Assembly (NCBI GenBank): GCA_029556615.1
Contig: JAKQDD010000012.1
Location: 1 to 64,000, forward strand
Direction of reading: 5' to 3'
Origin: Verrucomicrobiota bacterium
GTDB taxonomy: Bacteria; Verrucomicrobiota; Verrucomicrobiia; Limisphaerales; J093
DNA length: 64,000 bases
Below the pieces are notes generated by a model that saw only the letters and a program-made list of their open reading frames with translations, made no database searches and had not been told where the DNA came from. Below, one piece after another: positions 25,158 to 35,195 of this stretch (its first letter is position 1; each line of letters begins with the position of its first letter). The translations under genes were made by a program, and so were the position numbers.

Positions 25158-27596
25158 ATGACATCCCTGGCACGACGGATCCGGTGTGGGGCGGGCTTGC
25201 TGGCGGTGGTGTGGGTGGGCGGCGCGCTGGCCGCAACGCCGGCGATCCACCCTTTTGTGGCGGCGAAGCCGGTCTGGCCTGAAGGCCGCGAGAAGGAGAA
25301 GAACTTATGGGTTGGGTTCCGGGCCGGTTTCACGGTACCGGCCGATCGCAAGGTTCACCTGCGAGCGACCGGGTCGACGTTGTACCGCGTGTTTCTCAAT
25401 GGCGAGTTTCTCGGGCATGGTCCGGCGCGGGGCCCGCACGGGTTTTATCGGGTGGACGAATGGGACATGACGCCGCGTCTGCATCCGGGGCTCAACGTGG
25501 TGGCGTTCGAGGTGGCGGGCTACAACGCGAACAGCTACTACGTGTTGGATCAGCCGTCGTTTCTCCAGGCGGAGGTCGAGGCTGGGGGCGAGGTGCTGGC
25601 GGCCACCGGGGTGGCGGGGCGGTCCTTCGAGGCGGCGGTGTTGCCGGAGCGGGTGCAGAAGGTGCAGCGCTATAGTTTTCAGCGGCCGTTCTCGGAAGTC
25701 TACCGGTTCACGGCCGGCCACGATCGCTGGCGTGCGGATCTCACCTCGGCCCTGGCGACGGCGGTGTGCGCGGTTCAAGCCCCGAAAGGGCTGCTGGGGC
25801 GCGGCGTGGCGTTTGCGGACTTCACCGTGCGGCAGCCCTCGTGGTGCGTTTCTCGGGGCGACCTCGAGACGGGCGTGAAGGTGGATCAGCCGTGGAAGGA
25901 CCGCTCGCTGACGGGGGTGGGGCCGAAGCTGGGCGGGTATCCGGAAAGCGAGCTCGCGACGATTCCCTCGATGGAACTGCAGACCATTCGAAACAGCAGT
26001 CGGAGGGCCGTGGACGCTCCGTGGGTTGCGGGCCGGTCCTTTCCGCTGAAGGCGGGTGGGTACGAGATTGTGGACTTCGGATGCAACCTCACCGGATTCG
26101 TTGGGGCGACGATTCACTGCCGGAGCCGGGCCCGGCTGTTTCTGACCTTTGACGAGATCCTGGTCGGGGGCGACGTCGATTTCAAGCGGCTCGGGTGCGT
26201 CAACATCATCGCGTGCGACTTGGGGCCGGGGAGGCACGAGATCGAGTCCTTCGAGCCTTACACGCTGCGGTACCTGAAGCTGATGGCGCTCGAGGGGGAA
26301 TGCGAGGTCGAGCGTTTGTGGCTGCGGGAGTATGCGGACAGCAGCAGCGCGTCGGCGCAATTTGCGGCGAGCGATGAGCGTTTCAACCGGCTGTTTGCCG
26401 CGGGGCGCGAGACGTTCCGGCAAAATGCGATCGACGTGTTCATGGACTGTCCCTCACGCGAGCGGGCCGGGTGGCTTTGCGACAGCTTCTTCACGGCGCG
26501 CACGGCGTTCGACCTGTGCGGGGAGACGCGGATCGAGCGCAATTTCCTCGAGAACTATCTGCTTGCGGAGCGGTTCGAGCACCTGCCGGAGGGGATGTTG
26601 CCGATGTGCTATCCGGCGGACCACAACGACGGGGTGTTCATTCCCAACTGGTCGCTCTGGTTTGTGGTCGAGCTCGAGGAGTATCTGGCCCGGAGCGGGG
26701 ATCGCGAGCTGGTGGCGGCGCTCGAACCGCGGGTGCTGCGCCTGTTCGATTACTTCAGGAAGTTCCGCAACGCTGACGGTCTGCTTGAGAAGCTCGAGAG
26801 CTGGGTGTTCGTCGAGTGGTCCAAGGCCAACGAGTTTGTGCAGGAGGTCAATTACCCGTCGAACATGCTGTTTGCGCGGGCGCTGGCGGCGGCGGGCCGG
26901 CTCTATGGGCGGCCGGATCTGACCGAGGACGCCGGGCGGATTCGCGAGGTGATCCGGCAGCAGTCCTTCGACGGCGAGTTTTTCGTGGACAACGCGAACC
27001 GGAGCGGCAGCGCGCTGAAGGCGACGCGCAACCGGTCGGAGGTCTGCCAGTACTTCGCCTTCTTCTTCGATGTGGCGACGCCGGAGACGCACCCCAAGCT
27101 CTGGCAGGTGTTGACCCGGGAGTTCGGCCCGCAACGGAAGCAGACGCGGGCCCATCCCGGGGTGCACCCGGCGAACGCCTTTGTCGGCAACGTGCTGCGG
27201 CTGGAGTTGCTTTCCCGGTATGGACTCTGCCAGCAGCTGCTGGACGAGTCGCTGGCCTACCAGCTTTACATGGTCGAACAGACCGGGACGCTCTGGGAGA
27301 ATGACGGCGCGTACGCGAGCTGCAACCACGGGTTTGCCTCGCACGGCGGCGTGCACTTGCTGTATCGGGACGTGCTGGGGCTGCACCGCGTGGATCCGGT
27401 CAACCGGTTGGTGCGGGTCCGGTTCACCGACTTGAAGCTGGACTGGTGCGAAGGCTGGGTGCCGACGCCGGACGGGCCGGTGTCCCTGCGGTGGCGCAAG
27501 GCGGGCGGCGCCTTGCGGTACCATGTGGTGGCGCCCGCAGGGTACACGATCGAGGTGGACAACCGGAGCGGGCTCGACGGCGTCCGGCAGCCATAG
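25158..27596 (+). CDS. Exported alpha-L-rhamnosidase-like protein (GH78-type)
   Basis: Protein of 812 aa with a signal peptide (GLLAVVWVGGALAATPA). An N-terminal beta domain (FRAGFTVPADRKVHLRA ... LNGEFLGHGPARG) resembles the Bac_rhamnosid_N fold. The six-hairpin catalytic domain includes FMDCPSRERAGWLCD, equivalent to the GH78 general acid block DCPxRxErxGW, plus FIPNWSLWF and NWxGxxW-type hairpins. The C-terminal beta domain includes RVRFTDLKLDWCEGWVPTPDG. Probably cleaves rhamnose-containing glycans in the periplasm or outside. Stop codon TAG 27594-27596 is the first triplet of an A-B element. The reading frame opens at 25026, but the signal sequence sets the start. Confidence 0.88.
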   Translation: MTSLARRIRCGAGLLAVVWVGGALAATPAIHPFVAAKPVWPEGREKEKNLWVGFRAGFTVPADRKVHLRATGSTLYRVFLNGEFLGHGPARGPHGFYRVDEWDMTPRLHPGLNVVAFEVAGYNANSYYVLDQPSFLQAEVEAGGEVLAATGVAGRSFEAAVLPERVQKVQRYSFQRPFSEVYRFTAGHDRWRADLTSALATAVCAVQAPKGLLGRGVAFADFTVRQPSWCVSRGDLETGVKVDQPWKDRSLTGVGPKLGGYPESELATIPSMELQTIRNSSRRAVDAPWVAGRSFPLKAGGYEIVDFGCNLTGFVGATIHCRSRARLFLTFDEILVGGDVDFKRLGCVNIIACDLGPGRHEIESFEPYTLRYLKLMALEGECEVERLWLREYADSSSASAQFAASDERFNRLFAAGRETFRQNAIDVFMDCPSRERAGWLCDSFFTARTAFDLCGETRIERNFLENYLLAERFEHLPEGMLPMCYPADHNDGVFIPNWSLWFVVELEEYLARSGDRELVAALEPRVLRLFDYFRKFRNADGLLEKLESWVFVEWSKANEFVQEVNYPSNMLFARALAAAGRLYGRPDLTEDAGRIREVIRQQSFDGEFFVDNANRSGSALKATRNRSEVCQYFAFFFDVATPETHPKLWQVLTREFGPQRKQTRAHPGVHPANAFVGNVLRLELLSRYGLCQQLLDESLAYQLYMVEQTGTLWENDGAYASCNHGFASHGGVHLLYRDVLGLHRVDPVNRLVRVRFTDLKLDWCEGWVPTPDGPVSLRWRKAGGALRYHVVAPAGYTIEVDNRSGLDGVRQP

Positions 27597-27772
27597 CGAG
27601 GCGCACCTCAGACCCAGTGGAGTCCTCAGACTCAGGAAGACCCTGCTGTGCTTGCCCACCGTCTCTTCCGCGCCTCGCTAATGTAGAGTCCTCGACGGAA
27701 GGAGGGAAGGCCTGTAACAGCAGGGACCCAACTTGACCTGTTGACCCCATGCTTGACAAGTCGAGGACTCTA
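27594..27772 (+). repeat. Composite palindromic element A-B, copy 3, stop codon donor on both sides
   Basis: A half 27594-27680, linker ATG, B half 27684-27772, same orientation as copy 1. Its left TAG is the stop codon of the rhamnosidase gene. Its right end reads TAG on the minus strand and is the stop codon of the desaturase gene (27770-27772). The whole gap between these convergent genes is therefore the element. Its hairpins could act as a two-way terminator. Confidence 0.92.
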
Positions 27773-29248
27773 GCCGAGGTCTTGAAGCAGCAGGCGGGTG
27801 CTGATGCGGGCGGACTCGAAGATGACCGGCAATCCGCTGCCGGGGTGGGTGCCGCCGCCGACGAGGTACATGCGGTCGAACTCCTCGAAGCGGTTGCGGG
27901 GTCGGAGATGGAGCATCTGGGAGAAGCTGTGGGCGAGGTTGAACGTGGCGCCGCGGAAGACATCCACCTGCTGCTCCCAATCCGCCGGGGTGATGATGCG
28001 TTCGAAGCGGATCCGGCGTTCGATATCGGTCAGGCCCAGCTTCGCGAGCTGCCGGATGGCCACCTCGCGATAGCGGGTCCGTTCCCGGCTCCAGTCGACG
28101 TTCGGGTGCTGATGCGTCACGGGGAGGAGGACGTAAAGGGCGCTGTGGTCCGGCGGGGCGAGGGTGGCGTCCGTGCGCACGGGGTTTTCGACATAGAACG
28201 AGGGGTCTTCGGACAAGACGTGCCGGCGTTCGATGTCCTCGAGGTTCCGGCGGTAATCGGCGGCGACGTAGATATTATGGTGGGCGAGGGAATCGAAGCG
28301 TCCTTCGACGCCGAGGTAGAGCATGAAGGTCGAGCAGGAGTAGCTCTTTCGGGCGAGGGTGGCGTCGTCCCAGCGGCGGCGGAGGGCGTTGGGCACGAGG
28401 CGGGACATGGCGTGGGCGAAGTCGGCGTTCACGACCACGGCATCCGCACCAAGGTCGCCTTGGGCGGTCCGGACTCCGACGGCGCGCCGGCGATCGAACA
28501 GGATTTCCTCGACCGGCGTCTCGAGGCGCAGGGTCACGCCGAGGTTCTGGGCGATGCGCGCCATGCCGCGGGTGAGGGCGTTGCAGCCGCCGGTGGGATG
28601 CCAGATCCCGTGTTCGTATTCGAGAAAGGAGAGGATCGAGAAGAGGCTCGGACAGCGGAAGGGGGACATGCCGAGGTACTTGGACTGGAAGGTGAACGCC
28701 AGTTGCAGGCGGGGGTCCTTGAAGTAGCTCGCGAGTTCCGCGTGGAGCGACGTCCACGGCTTGAGGTAGGGGAGCACGGCGAGCAACCGGGCGCTCATGA
28801 GACTGGTCCAGCTCGGGAACGGCGTCTGCAGGCAGGGGGCGAACTTCTCGAGTTTGACCCGGTTATCGGTCATGAACTGCCGGAACCGGGGGGCGTCCGG
28901 CGGCGAGAGCTTGGCGATTTCGGCCACCATGCGCTCGACATCGGGCGTCGCGTTCAACTCGCCGCCCGCTCCGAAGACCAGTCGGTATTGCGGATCGAGC
29001 TTGGTCATCGGGATTTCCCGGAAGAGATCGAGGCCGACCTCCTGGAAGATCTCCTGCAAGATCTGGGGGTAGAGGAAGAACGTGGGGCCGAGATCGAACC
29101 GGTAGCCATTCCCCTCGATGGCCGAGGTGCGGCCACCGACGCGCGGTTGTTTCTCGACCACGGTGACCTCGAGACCGGCCTTGGCCAACAGGAGGGCGGC
29201 GGCCAGGCCACCCGGGCCGGCACCGACGATGACGACGCGTCTTGGCAT
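27770..29248 (-). CDS. Phytoene desaturase-like FAD flavoprotein (CrtI family)
   Basis: Protein of 492 aa. The FAD-binding Rossmann motif [20 protein letters not shown] is at the N-terminus, followed by [13 protein letters not shown] and the family tail [20 protein letters not shown], both typical of carotenoid desaturases/isomerases. It would introduce double bases of conjugation into a C30 or C40 carotenoid backbone. It is divergent from a second CrtI-like gene starting 199 bp away; no phytoene synthase is in the window. ATG 29248 directly precedes the FAD motif. Its TAG stop comes from the B end of the element at 27594-27772. Confidence 0.9.
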   Translation of the reverse strand: MPRRVVIVGAGPGGLAAALLLAKAGLEVTVVEKQPRVGGRTSAIEGNGYRFDLGPTFFLYPQILQEIFQEVGLDLFREIPMTKLDPQYRLVFGAGGELNATPDVERMVAEIAKLSPPDAPRFRQFMTDNRVKLEKFAPCLQTPFPSWTSLMSARLLAVLPYLKPWTSLHAELASYFKDPRLQLAFTFQSKYLGMSPFRCPSLFSILSFLEYEHGIWHPTGGCNALTRGMARIAQNLGVTLRLETPVEEILFDRRRAVGVRTAQGDLGADAVVVNADFAHAMSRLVPNALRRRWDDATLARKSYSCSTFMLYLGVEGRFDSLAHHNIYVAADYRRNLEDIERRHVLSEDPSFYVENPVRTDATLAPPDHSALYVLLPVTHQHPNVDWSRERTRYREVAIRQLAKLGLTDIERRIRFERIITPADWEQQVDVFRGATFNLAHSFSQMLHLRPRNRFEEFDRMYLVGGGTHPGSGLPVIFESARISTRLLLQDLG

Positions 29249-29447
29249 GTCCCCTTCATAAGGCGAGTGGGGAACATTCGCAAGCCGACACTGCAACGCC
29301 GGCTTGCGGAGCGGGGGGCGGGAGGGCATTGTGGGAGCCAATGCAATTCCCGAAGGCGCGAACGCGGCCGGAATCGAATCCCGGAGCGTTCTTCCGTGGT
29401 CCGGGGCGGTGTCGGGGGCGAACCGGGAACGCAAAGCGCAGGCAGGC

Positions 29448-30929
29448 ATGAGCACGAAGCGAATCATTGTGATTGGCGCCGGGTTGGGCGGCCTATCGGC
29501 GGCCATCTCGCTGGCGCAGGCGGGGTACGCGGTCGAGGTGTTCGAGAAGAACCGGCGGATCGGGGGCAAGCTCAACGTGCTGCAGGAGGGGGGCTACAGC
29601 TTTGATCTGGGCCCGTCGATCCTCACCCTGCCGCACTTGTTCGAGCGGCTTTTCGAGCGCTCCGGCAAGCGGATGCGGGACTACGTTTCGATACGGCCCC
29701 TGCGGCCGCACTGGCGCAATTTCTTTGAGGACGGCACGGTGGTGGACCTGTATCCGGAGCCGGACCGGATGGCGGCCGAAGCGCGCAAGGTCGGGGAGGA
29801 CCCGGAGGCGGTGCGGCGTTTTCTCGAGTATGCCGGGGGGCTCTACGACCTGGTGACCGCCGGTTATTTCGAGCAGGGGTTGGACACCGCGGGCGAGTTC
29901 AGGCGGTTTTACGGGCTTGGGCAATTCCCGAAGTTCGACCTGTTCCGGACCATGCACGGCGGGGCGAAGCGGTATCTGAAGACCCGGGCGATGCAGGACA
30001 TTTTTGATTACTTCATCAAGTATGTCGGGTCCTCGGCCTACCACGCTCCGGCGTTCATGAACTGCCTGCCGACGATCCAGTTCCGGCACGACCTGTGGTA
30101 TGTGGACGGCGGTTTGTATCATCTGGCGATTGCCCTGGGTCGGCTCATGGAGGAGCTGGGCGTCGCGGTGCACCTCGATTGCGAGGTCACGGAGATCCGG
30201 AAGGAAGCCGGGCGGGTGGCCGGCGTGGTCACCCGCGACGGCGGGGTGCATGCTGCGGACATCCTCGTCTCGAACATGGAGGTGGTGCCGGCCTACGAAC
30301 GGCTTTTGCGCGAGGACGCGTCGTTTCTGCGGTCGCTGTCGCGGTTCGAGCCCGCCTGTTCGGGGCTGGTGCTCGAGCTGGGCCTGGACTGCCAGTACCC
30401 GCAGTTGGCGCATCACAACTTCCTGTTCTCGGGGGACCAGCGCCGGCATTTTCACACCGTCTTTCGCAAGCGGGAGCTGCCGCCCGACCCGACCCTCTAC
30501 CTGGTGGCCGCCTCGCGGACGGACCCGACGGTTGCGCCGGCGGGTTGTGACTGCCTGAAGGTCCTGCCGCACATCCCGTACATCGATGACGAGCATCCGC
30601 TGACGCGGGAGGACTATCTCGAGTTCAAGGAGCGGGTGATGGACAAGCTCGAGCGGATGGGGCTGAAGGCGCTGCGGCGGCACGTGGTGTTCGAGCATTG
30701 CTGGACGCCGCTCGATATCCGGGAGCAGTACTACTCGAACCGCGGGGCGATCTATGGCGTGGTCTGCGACCGGTTCAAGAACCTCGCCTTCAAGGCGCCG
30801 AAGCAGAGCACGAAGTACCCGAACCTCTTCTTCGTGGGCGGTTCGGTGAACCCCGGGGGCGGCATGCCGATGGTGGTCTTGTGCGGGCAGAACGTGGCCC
30901 GGAAGATCGTCGCGTGGGACCGGTGTTGA
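29448..30929 (+). CDS. Carotenoid desaturase/oxygenase-like flavoprotein (CrtN/CrtP/CrtI family)
   Basis: Protein of 493 aa with FAD motif [45 protein letters not shown] and the C-terminal [19 protein letters not shown]. The NPGGG tail and FDLGPSILT segment resemble diapophytoene desaturases and the related CrtP-type oxygenases more than its divergent neighbour. Together the two enzymes could carry out successive steps on a C30 carotenoid; this pathway choice is inference. ATG 29448 has GGCAGG just upstream. Confidence 0.9.
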   Translation: MSTKRIIVIGAGLGGLSAAISLAQAGYAVEVFEKNRRIGGKLNVLQEGGYSFDLGPSILTLPHLFERLFERSGKRMRDYVSIRPLRPHWRNFFEDGTVVDLYPEPDRMAAEARKVGEDPEAVRRFLEYAGGLYDLVTAGYFEQGLDTAGEFRRFYGLGQFPKFDLFRTMHGGAKRYLKTRAMQDIFDYFIKYVGSSAYHAPAFMNCLPTIQFRHDLWYVDGGLYHLAIALGRLMEELGVAVHLDCEVTEIRKEAGRVAGVVTRDGGVHAADILVSNMEVVPAYERLLREDASFLRSLSRFEPACSGLVLELGLDCQYPQLAHHNFLFSGDQRRHFHTVFRKRELPPDPTLYLVAASRTDPTVAPAGCDCLKVLPHIPYIDDEHPLTREDYLEFKERVMDKLERMGLKALRRHVVFEHCWTPLDIREQYYSNRGAIYGVVCDRFKNLAFKAPKQSTKYPNLFFVGGSVNPGGGMPMVVLCGQNVARKIVAWDRC

Positions 30930-31028
30930 TCGCCGGTTGACCGGGTCTGTAACCTTTGGGTTGCAGGCGGCTCGGCAGTGTGTGTGCCTTTCAGAAAGGC
31001 GCGCGACTTATTAGCCAGCAAGCTGAGC

Positions 31029-31760
31029 ATGATTATGACACCGGACCCGTCCGAAACCGCATCCACCGTGAGCATTCCATTGATTGGCGAGACTGCGCCC
31101 GCGTTCAAGGCGCACACCACCCAGGGCCCCATCGAGTTCCCGAAGGATTATCAGGGGAAATGGGTGATTCTCTTCAGTCACCCGGCGGATTTCACGCCGG
31201 TATGCACGACGGAATTCATGACCTTTGCGGCGATGATGCCGGAGTTCAAGGCATTGAACTGCGAGCTGATCGGTCTTTCGATCGACAGCCATTACGCGCA
31301 CATCGCGTGGCTGCGGACGATCAAGGAGAAGATCCGCTACAAGAACCTGGCCGACATCGAGGTGACGTTCCCGCTGATTTCGGACGTGAAGATGGAGGTG
31401 GCGAAGGCCTACGGGATGGTGCAACCCGGCGCCAGCAGCACGGAAGCCGTGCGGGCGGTGTTCATCATTGATCCCCAGGCCAGGATTCGCGCCGTGCTCT
31501 ATTACCCCCTCTCGAACGGGCGGAACATTCCCGAGGTCAAGCGCCTGCTGATCGCCCTGCAGACGAGCGATCAACACGGCTGCGCCACGCCTGCCGACTG
31601 GCAGCCCGGCGACGACGTCATCGTCCCGCCGCCGGGTTCCTGCGGCACCGCGAAGGAGCGGGTCGAGAAGCCGGATGCGGGCGCCTACGCGCTGGATTGG
31701 TTCATGACATTCAAGAAGCTGCCCAAGGAGAAGCTCAACCTGCCGTCGATGGGGCCCTAG
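31029..31760 (+). CDS. Peroxiredoxin (Prx6/AhpC type)
   Basis: Protein of 243 aa that reduces peroxides. The active site is HPADFTPVCTTEF with peroxidatic C59. Further cysteines are in DQHGCATPADW and GSCGTAKERVE near the C-terminus, as in long archaeal-type Prx6 enzymes that use a C-terminal resolving cysteine. Cytosolic, no signal sequence. ATG 31029 (MIMTPD) is taken as the start, with ATG 31035 equally possible and no strong ribosome site. Its stop TAG (31758-31760) is the first triplet of an inverted A-B element. It may protect against oxidants alongside the neighbouring carotenoid genes. Confidence 0.92.
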   Translation: MIMTPDPSETASTVSIPLIGETAPAFKAHTTQGPIEFPKDYQGKWVILFSHPADFTPVCTTEFMTFAAMMPEFKALNCELIGLSIDSHYAHIAWLRTIKEKIRYKNLADIEVTFPLISDVKMEVAKAYGMVQPGASSTEAVRAVFIIDPQARIRAVLYYPLSNGRNIPEVKRLLIALQTSDQHGCATPADWQPGDDVIVPPPGSCGTAKERVEKPDAGAYALDWFMTFKKLPKEKLNLPSMGP

Positions 31761-31936
31761 AGTCCTCGACTTGTGGAATATGTGGCAAACAGGTCAAGTT
31801 TGGCCCCTGCCGTTCCAAACCCGACCCCCGGCCTCCGAGGACTCTACATTAGCGAGGCGCAGGAGAGAGGGTTCGAAGAGGCAGTGATGCTTCATGGGAT
31901 CGCTGTCTTGGATTGGTCTGAGGCAGCGCCTCGCTA
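31758..31936 (-). repeat. Composite palindromic element A-B, copy 4 (inverted)
   Basis: B half 31758-31846, linker CAT, A half 31850-31936, the same composite as copies 1-3 but reversed. The B-side TAG is the stop codon of the peroxiredoxin gene. The far end lies 53 bp short of the stop of the minus-strand RND gene, so it does not terminate that one. Confidence 0.9.
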
Positions 31937-31989
31937 GGGATCATGACCGGCGCGCTGACTCCCCGCTGGTCACGACCCTCGCGCGCGGT

Positions 31990-34900
31990 TCACGCGGGTT
32001 GCGGAGTCGAGGGTTGGCGGGCATCCCCGACATCCGCGGCGGGGGGCGGCGGGCGATCGTCGCGGCGGTTTCCTCCGAATGCCGCGTAGAGCACGGGCAG
32101 CAGCACCAGGGTGAGGAAGGTCGAGCTGAGGATGCCGCCGATGACCACGGTGGCGAGGGGGCGCTGGACCTCGGCGCCGGGGCCGGTGGCGAGGGCCATG
32201 GGCACGAAGCCCAGGCTGGCGACGAACGCGGTCATCAGGACCGGCCGCAGCCGGGCCATGGCGCCCTCGAAGGCGGCCTGGCGCAACGAGCGTCCTTGTT
32301 CGCGCAGCTCATTGAAGGTGCTGATCATGACGACGCCGTTGAGCACGGCCACGCCGCTGAGGGCGATGAAGCCGACCGCGGCGGTGATGGAGAAGGGCAT
32401 GTCCCGGGCGTAGAGCGCCAGCACGCCGCCGGTGATCGCGAGCGGGACGCACGTGTAGATGAGGAACGCGTGCCGGAGGCTGCCGAACGCGACGAAGATG
32501 AGCAGGAAGATCAGGATGAGGGCGGCGGGGACGACGATGGCGAGCCGGAGGCGCGCTTCCTGGAGGTTCTTGAACTGGCCGCCGAACTCGTAGGTGTAGC
32601 CGTCAGGGAACGAAATCTGCTCCCGGATTCGGGCTTCGGCGTCCTGGACGAAGCCTTCGACGTCGCGGTCGCGGAGATTGACCATGAGGGCGACGCGACG
32701 GTGTCCTTCCTCGCGGACGATGGGATCGACGCTGGCGACGGTGCGGAACTCGGCCACCTTGTCGAGCGGGACGAGTCCGTGTTCGCCGACGCGGATGGGC
32801 AGGGCCCGGATCTCCTCGAGGCGTTCCCGGAGGCTGCCCGCGAGGCGGACGACGACGGCGTTCCGGCGGTTGCCCTGGTAGAGGAGGCCGACGGTTTGGC
32901 CGGCGAGCGCGGTGGCGATGGTGCGGTTGACATCGGCGGCGTGGAGGTTGTGGCGGCGCAGGGCCTCGCGATCGAGGAGGATCTCGAGCACGGGAGCGCG
33001 CCCCTGGGCTTCGAACTCGACCTCGCCCGCGCCCGGCACCTGGTCGAGGAGGACCTTGGCCCGGGCGGCCAACTGCTCGAGCACGTCGTAATCCGGGCCG
33101 GTGATTTTCACGGCCAGGTCCGAGCGGACGCCTTCGAGCAGCTCGTTGAAGCGCATCTCGATGGGTTGGGCGAAGAGGAAGGACTGGTCGGGGAGCTCCC
33201 GGGCGATCTCCTGTTCGAGGACCGCGGCCAGGGCCGACTTCGAGATGGGTTTGCCGTTGACCTTGCGCCATTGATCACGGGGCTTGTAGAAGATGTAGAG
33301 GTCGTTCTGGCTGGGCGGCATGGGGTCGGTGGCCACTTCGCTCGTGCCGAGCCGGCAGAAGACGCGGTCGACCTCGGGGATCTTGAGGAGGAGCTTCTCG
33401 GTCGCCTGTTCCATGGCGAGGGAGGCGTCGAGGTTCATGCTGTTCGTGCGGTAGACCATGACGGTGTGGGAGCCTTCGTCGAGTTTCGGGACGAACTCGG
33501 CGCCCAGGCCGAGGAAGGCGAGCACGGAGAGGGCGGTCCAGAGGACGGTACTGACCGCGATGAGCCAGGGCCGGGCGAGGACGAGGCGCAGGGAAGGAGC
33601 GTAGGCGCGCTTGAAGAGGCGCATCAGGACGTTGTCGTCCTCGCTGACCCGACCGCCGAGCAGCGTGGCGCAAAGGACGGGCATGAGGGTCAGCGCGAGC
33701 ACGAGCGCTCCGCCGAGAGCCAGCATCACCGTGATCGCCATGGGATGGAACATTTTGCCTTCGATGCCGGTCAGGGCGAGGATGGGGACGTAGACCAGCG
33801 TGATGATCAGGACGCCGAAGAACATCGGGTTGGCGACCTGCCGGCTCGCGGCGCCGACGGCGTCAAGCCGCTCCGCCGGCGTGAGGGGCCGGCCCAGGGC
33901 CTTCTGGCGCTCGCCCAGGCGCCGGACGATGTTCTCGACCATGACCACCGCGCCGTCGATGATCAGGCCGAAGTCGACGGCGCCCAGGCTCATCAGGTTG
34001 CCGGAAACCCCCAGCCGGACCATGCCGGTCAGGGCGAACAGGAACGAGAGCGGGATGGCGGCGGAGACGATCAGCGCGGCGCGCCAGTTCCCCAGCATGA
34101 GGAGGAGGACGCCGATGACGAGGATGGCGCCCTCGAACAGGTTCTTCTTGACGGTGGCGACGGTGCGGTCGACGAGATCGGCCCGATCGTACTGGGTGCG
34201 GAGCTCGATGCCCGGGGGGAGGCGCGAGGCGATCTCGCGCAGGCGGGCGCCGAAGCGTTTGGCGACGATCCGGCTGTTCTCGCCCGCGAGCATCATGGCG
34301 GTGCCGAGGACCGTTTCCTCGCCGTTCTCGGTTGCGGCTCCGGTGCGGAAGCGGGAGCCGATGGCGACGTCGGCGACGTCGCGGACGAGGATTGGCTGGA
34401 CGCCGGCGGCGAACTTGAGGGGCAGCCCGGCGATTTCCTCGGCATTGCGGACGCGGCCCACGGTGCGGACGGTGAGCTGGTTCACGCCGCTGTGGATCAC
34501 GCCGCCGCCGGTGTTTTCGACGTTCTCGCCCACGACGCGGGCCAGCTCGTCGAACGTGAGCCCGGTGCGTTCGAGGTCGCGCGGGCGCGGGTGGATGAGG
34601 ATCTGCTTTTCGTAGCCGCCGCTGGCGTTGATCTCGGCGATGCCGGGCGTCGTGCGCAGGAGGGGTTTGATGGTGAACTCGTGCAGCTCGCGCAGCTCGC
34701 GCAACTGATCAATGCGATCCGCGGGACGGTTCGTGGCCCCCTCGCGCCAGGCGACGGTGTAGTAGTAGATCTCGCCCAGGCCGGTGCTGATCGGGGCGAG
34801 CTTGGGGGTGAGGCCGGGCGGGAGCCGATCGGCCGCCGCCTGGAGACGCTCGGCCACGAGCTGGCGGGCCCGGTAGAGATCCGAGCCGTCGCGGAAGATC

Positions 34901-35184
34901 AGCGTGACCTGGGACAGTCCGAACTTGGTCAGCGACCGCATCTCCTCGACGCCCTGGATGCCGGCCAGCTCCATTTCGAGCGGGATGGTCACCGCCTGTT
35001 CGCTCTCCTCCGGGGCGAGGGCGGGCACTTCGGTGTTGACCTGGACCTGGGGGCTGGTGATGTCGGGCACGGCGTCGATCGGCAGATTGAGGGCCGACCA
35101 GAGCCCGAGGGCGAGGGAGACGGTCGCGACGAGCAGAAGGAAGGGGCGCTGGCGGAGCGACGCGTCGATGAGCCGGTGGAGCAT
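31990..35184 (-). CDS. Heavy-metal RND efflux pump, CzcA/CusA family
   Basis: Inner-membrane proton antiporter of 1064 aa, the length and layout of HME-RND pumps. TM1 is followed by LPIDAVPDITSPQVQV. The TM4 proton-relay block reads DFGLIIDGAVVMVEN, with paired acids. There are large periplasmic loops and a symmetrical second half (IVVPAALILIFLLIFVAFGS, AVLNGVVMISTFNEL). It exports divalent or monovalent metal ions, metal unknown. It lies 11 nt downstream of the CzcC-like outer membrane gene in one operon. No adaptor gene (CzcB) is next to it. Confidence 0.95.
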   Translation of the reverse strand: MLHRLIDASLRQRPFLLLVATVSLALGLWSALNLPIDAVPDITSPQVQVNTEVPALAPEESEQAVTIPLEMELAGIQGVEEMRSLTKFGLSQVTLIFRDGSDLYRARQLVAERLQAAADRLPPGLTPKLAPISTGLGEIYYYTVAWREGATNRPADRIDQLRELRELHEFTIKPLLRTTPGIAEINASGGYEKQILIHPRPRDLERTGLTFDELARVVGENVENTGGGVIHSGVNQLTVRTVGRVRNAEEIAGLPLKFAAGVQPILVRDVADVAIGSRFRTGAATENGEETVLGTAMMLAGENSRIVAKRFGARLREIASRLPPGIELRTQYDRADLVDRTVATVKKNLFEGAILVIGVLLLMLGNWRAALIVSAAIPLSFLFALTGMVRLGVSGNLMSLGAVDFGLIIDGAVVMVENIVRRLGERQKALGRPLTPAERLDAVGAASRQVANPMFFGVLIITLVYVPILALTGIEGKMFHPMAITVMLALGGALVLALTLMPVLCATLLGGRVSEDDNVLMRLFKRAYAPSLRLVLARPWLIAVSTVLWTALSVLAFLGLGAEFVPKLDEGSHTVMVYRTNSMNLDASLAMEQATEKLLLKIPEVDRVFCRLGTSEVATDPMPPSQNDLYIFYKPRDQWRKVNGKPISKSALAAVLEQEIARELPDQSFLFAQPIEMRFNELLEGVRSDLAVKITGPDYDVLEQLAARAKVLLDQVPGAGEVEFEAQGRAPVLEILLDREALRRHNLHAADVNRTIATALAGQTVGLLYQGNRRNAVVVRLAGSLRERLEEIRALPIRVGEHGLVPLDKVAEFRTVASVDPIVREEGHRRVALMVNLRDRDVEGFVQDAEARIREQISFPDGYTYEFGGQFKNLQEARLRLAIVVPAALILIFLLIFVAFGSLRHAFLIYTCVPLAITGGVLALYARDMPFSITAAVGFIALSGVAVLNGVVMISTFNELREQGRSLRQAAFEGAMARLRPVLMTAFVASLGFVPMALATGPGAEVQRPLATVVIGGILSSTFLTLVLLPVLYAAFGGNRRDDRPPPPAADVGDARQPSTPQPA

Positions 35185-35195
35185 GGTGCGTCCTC

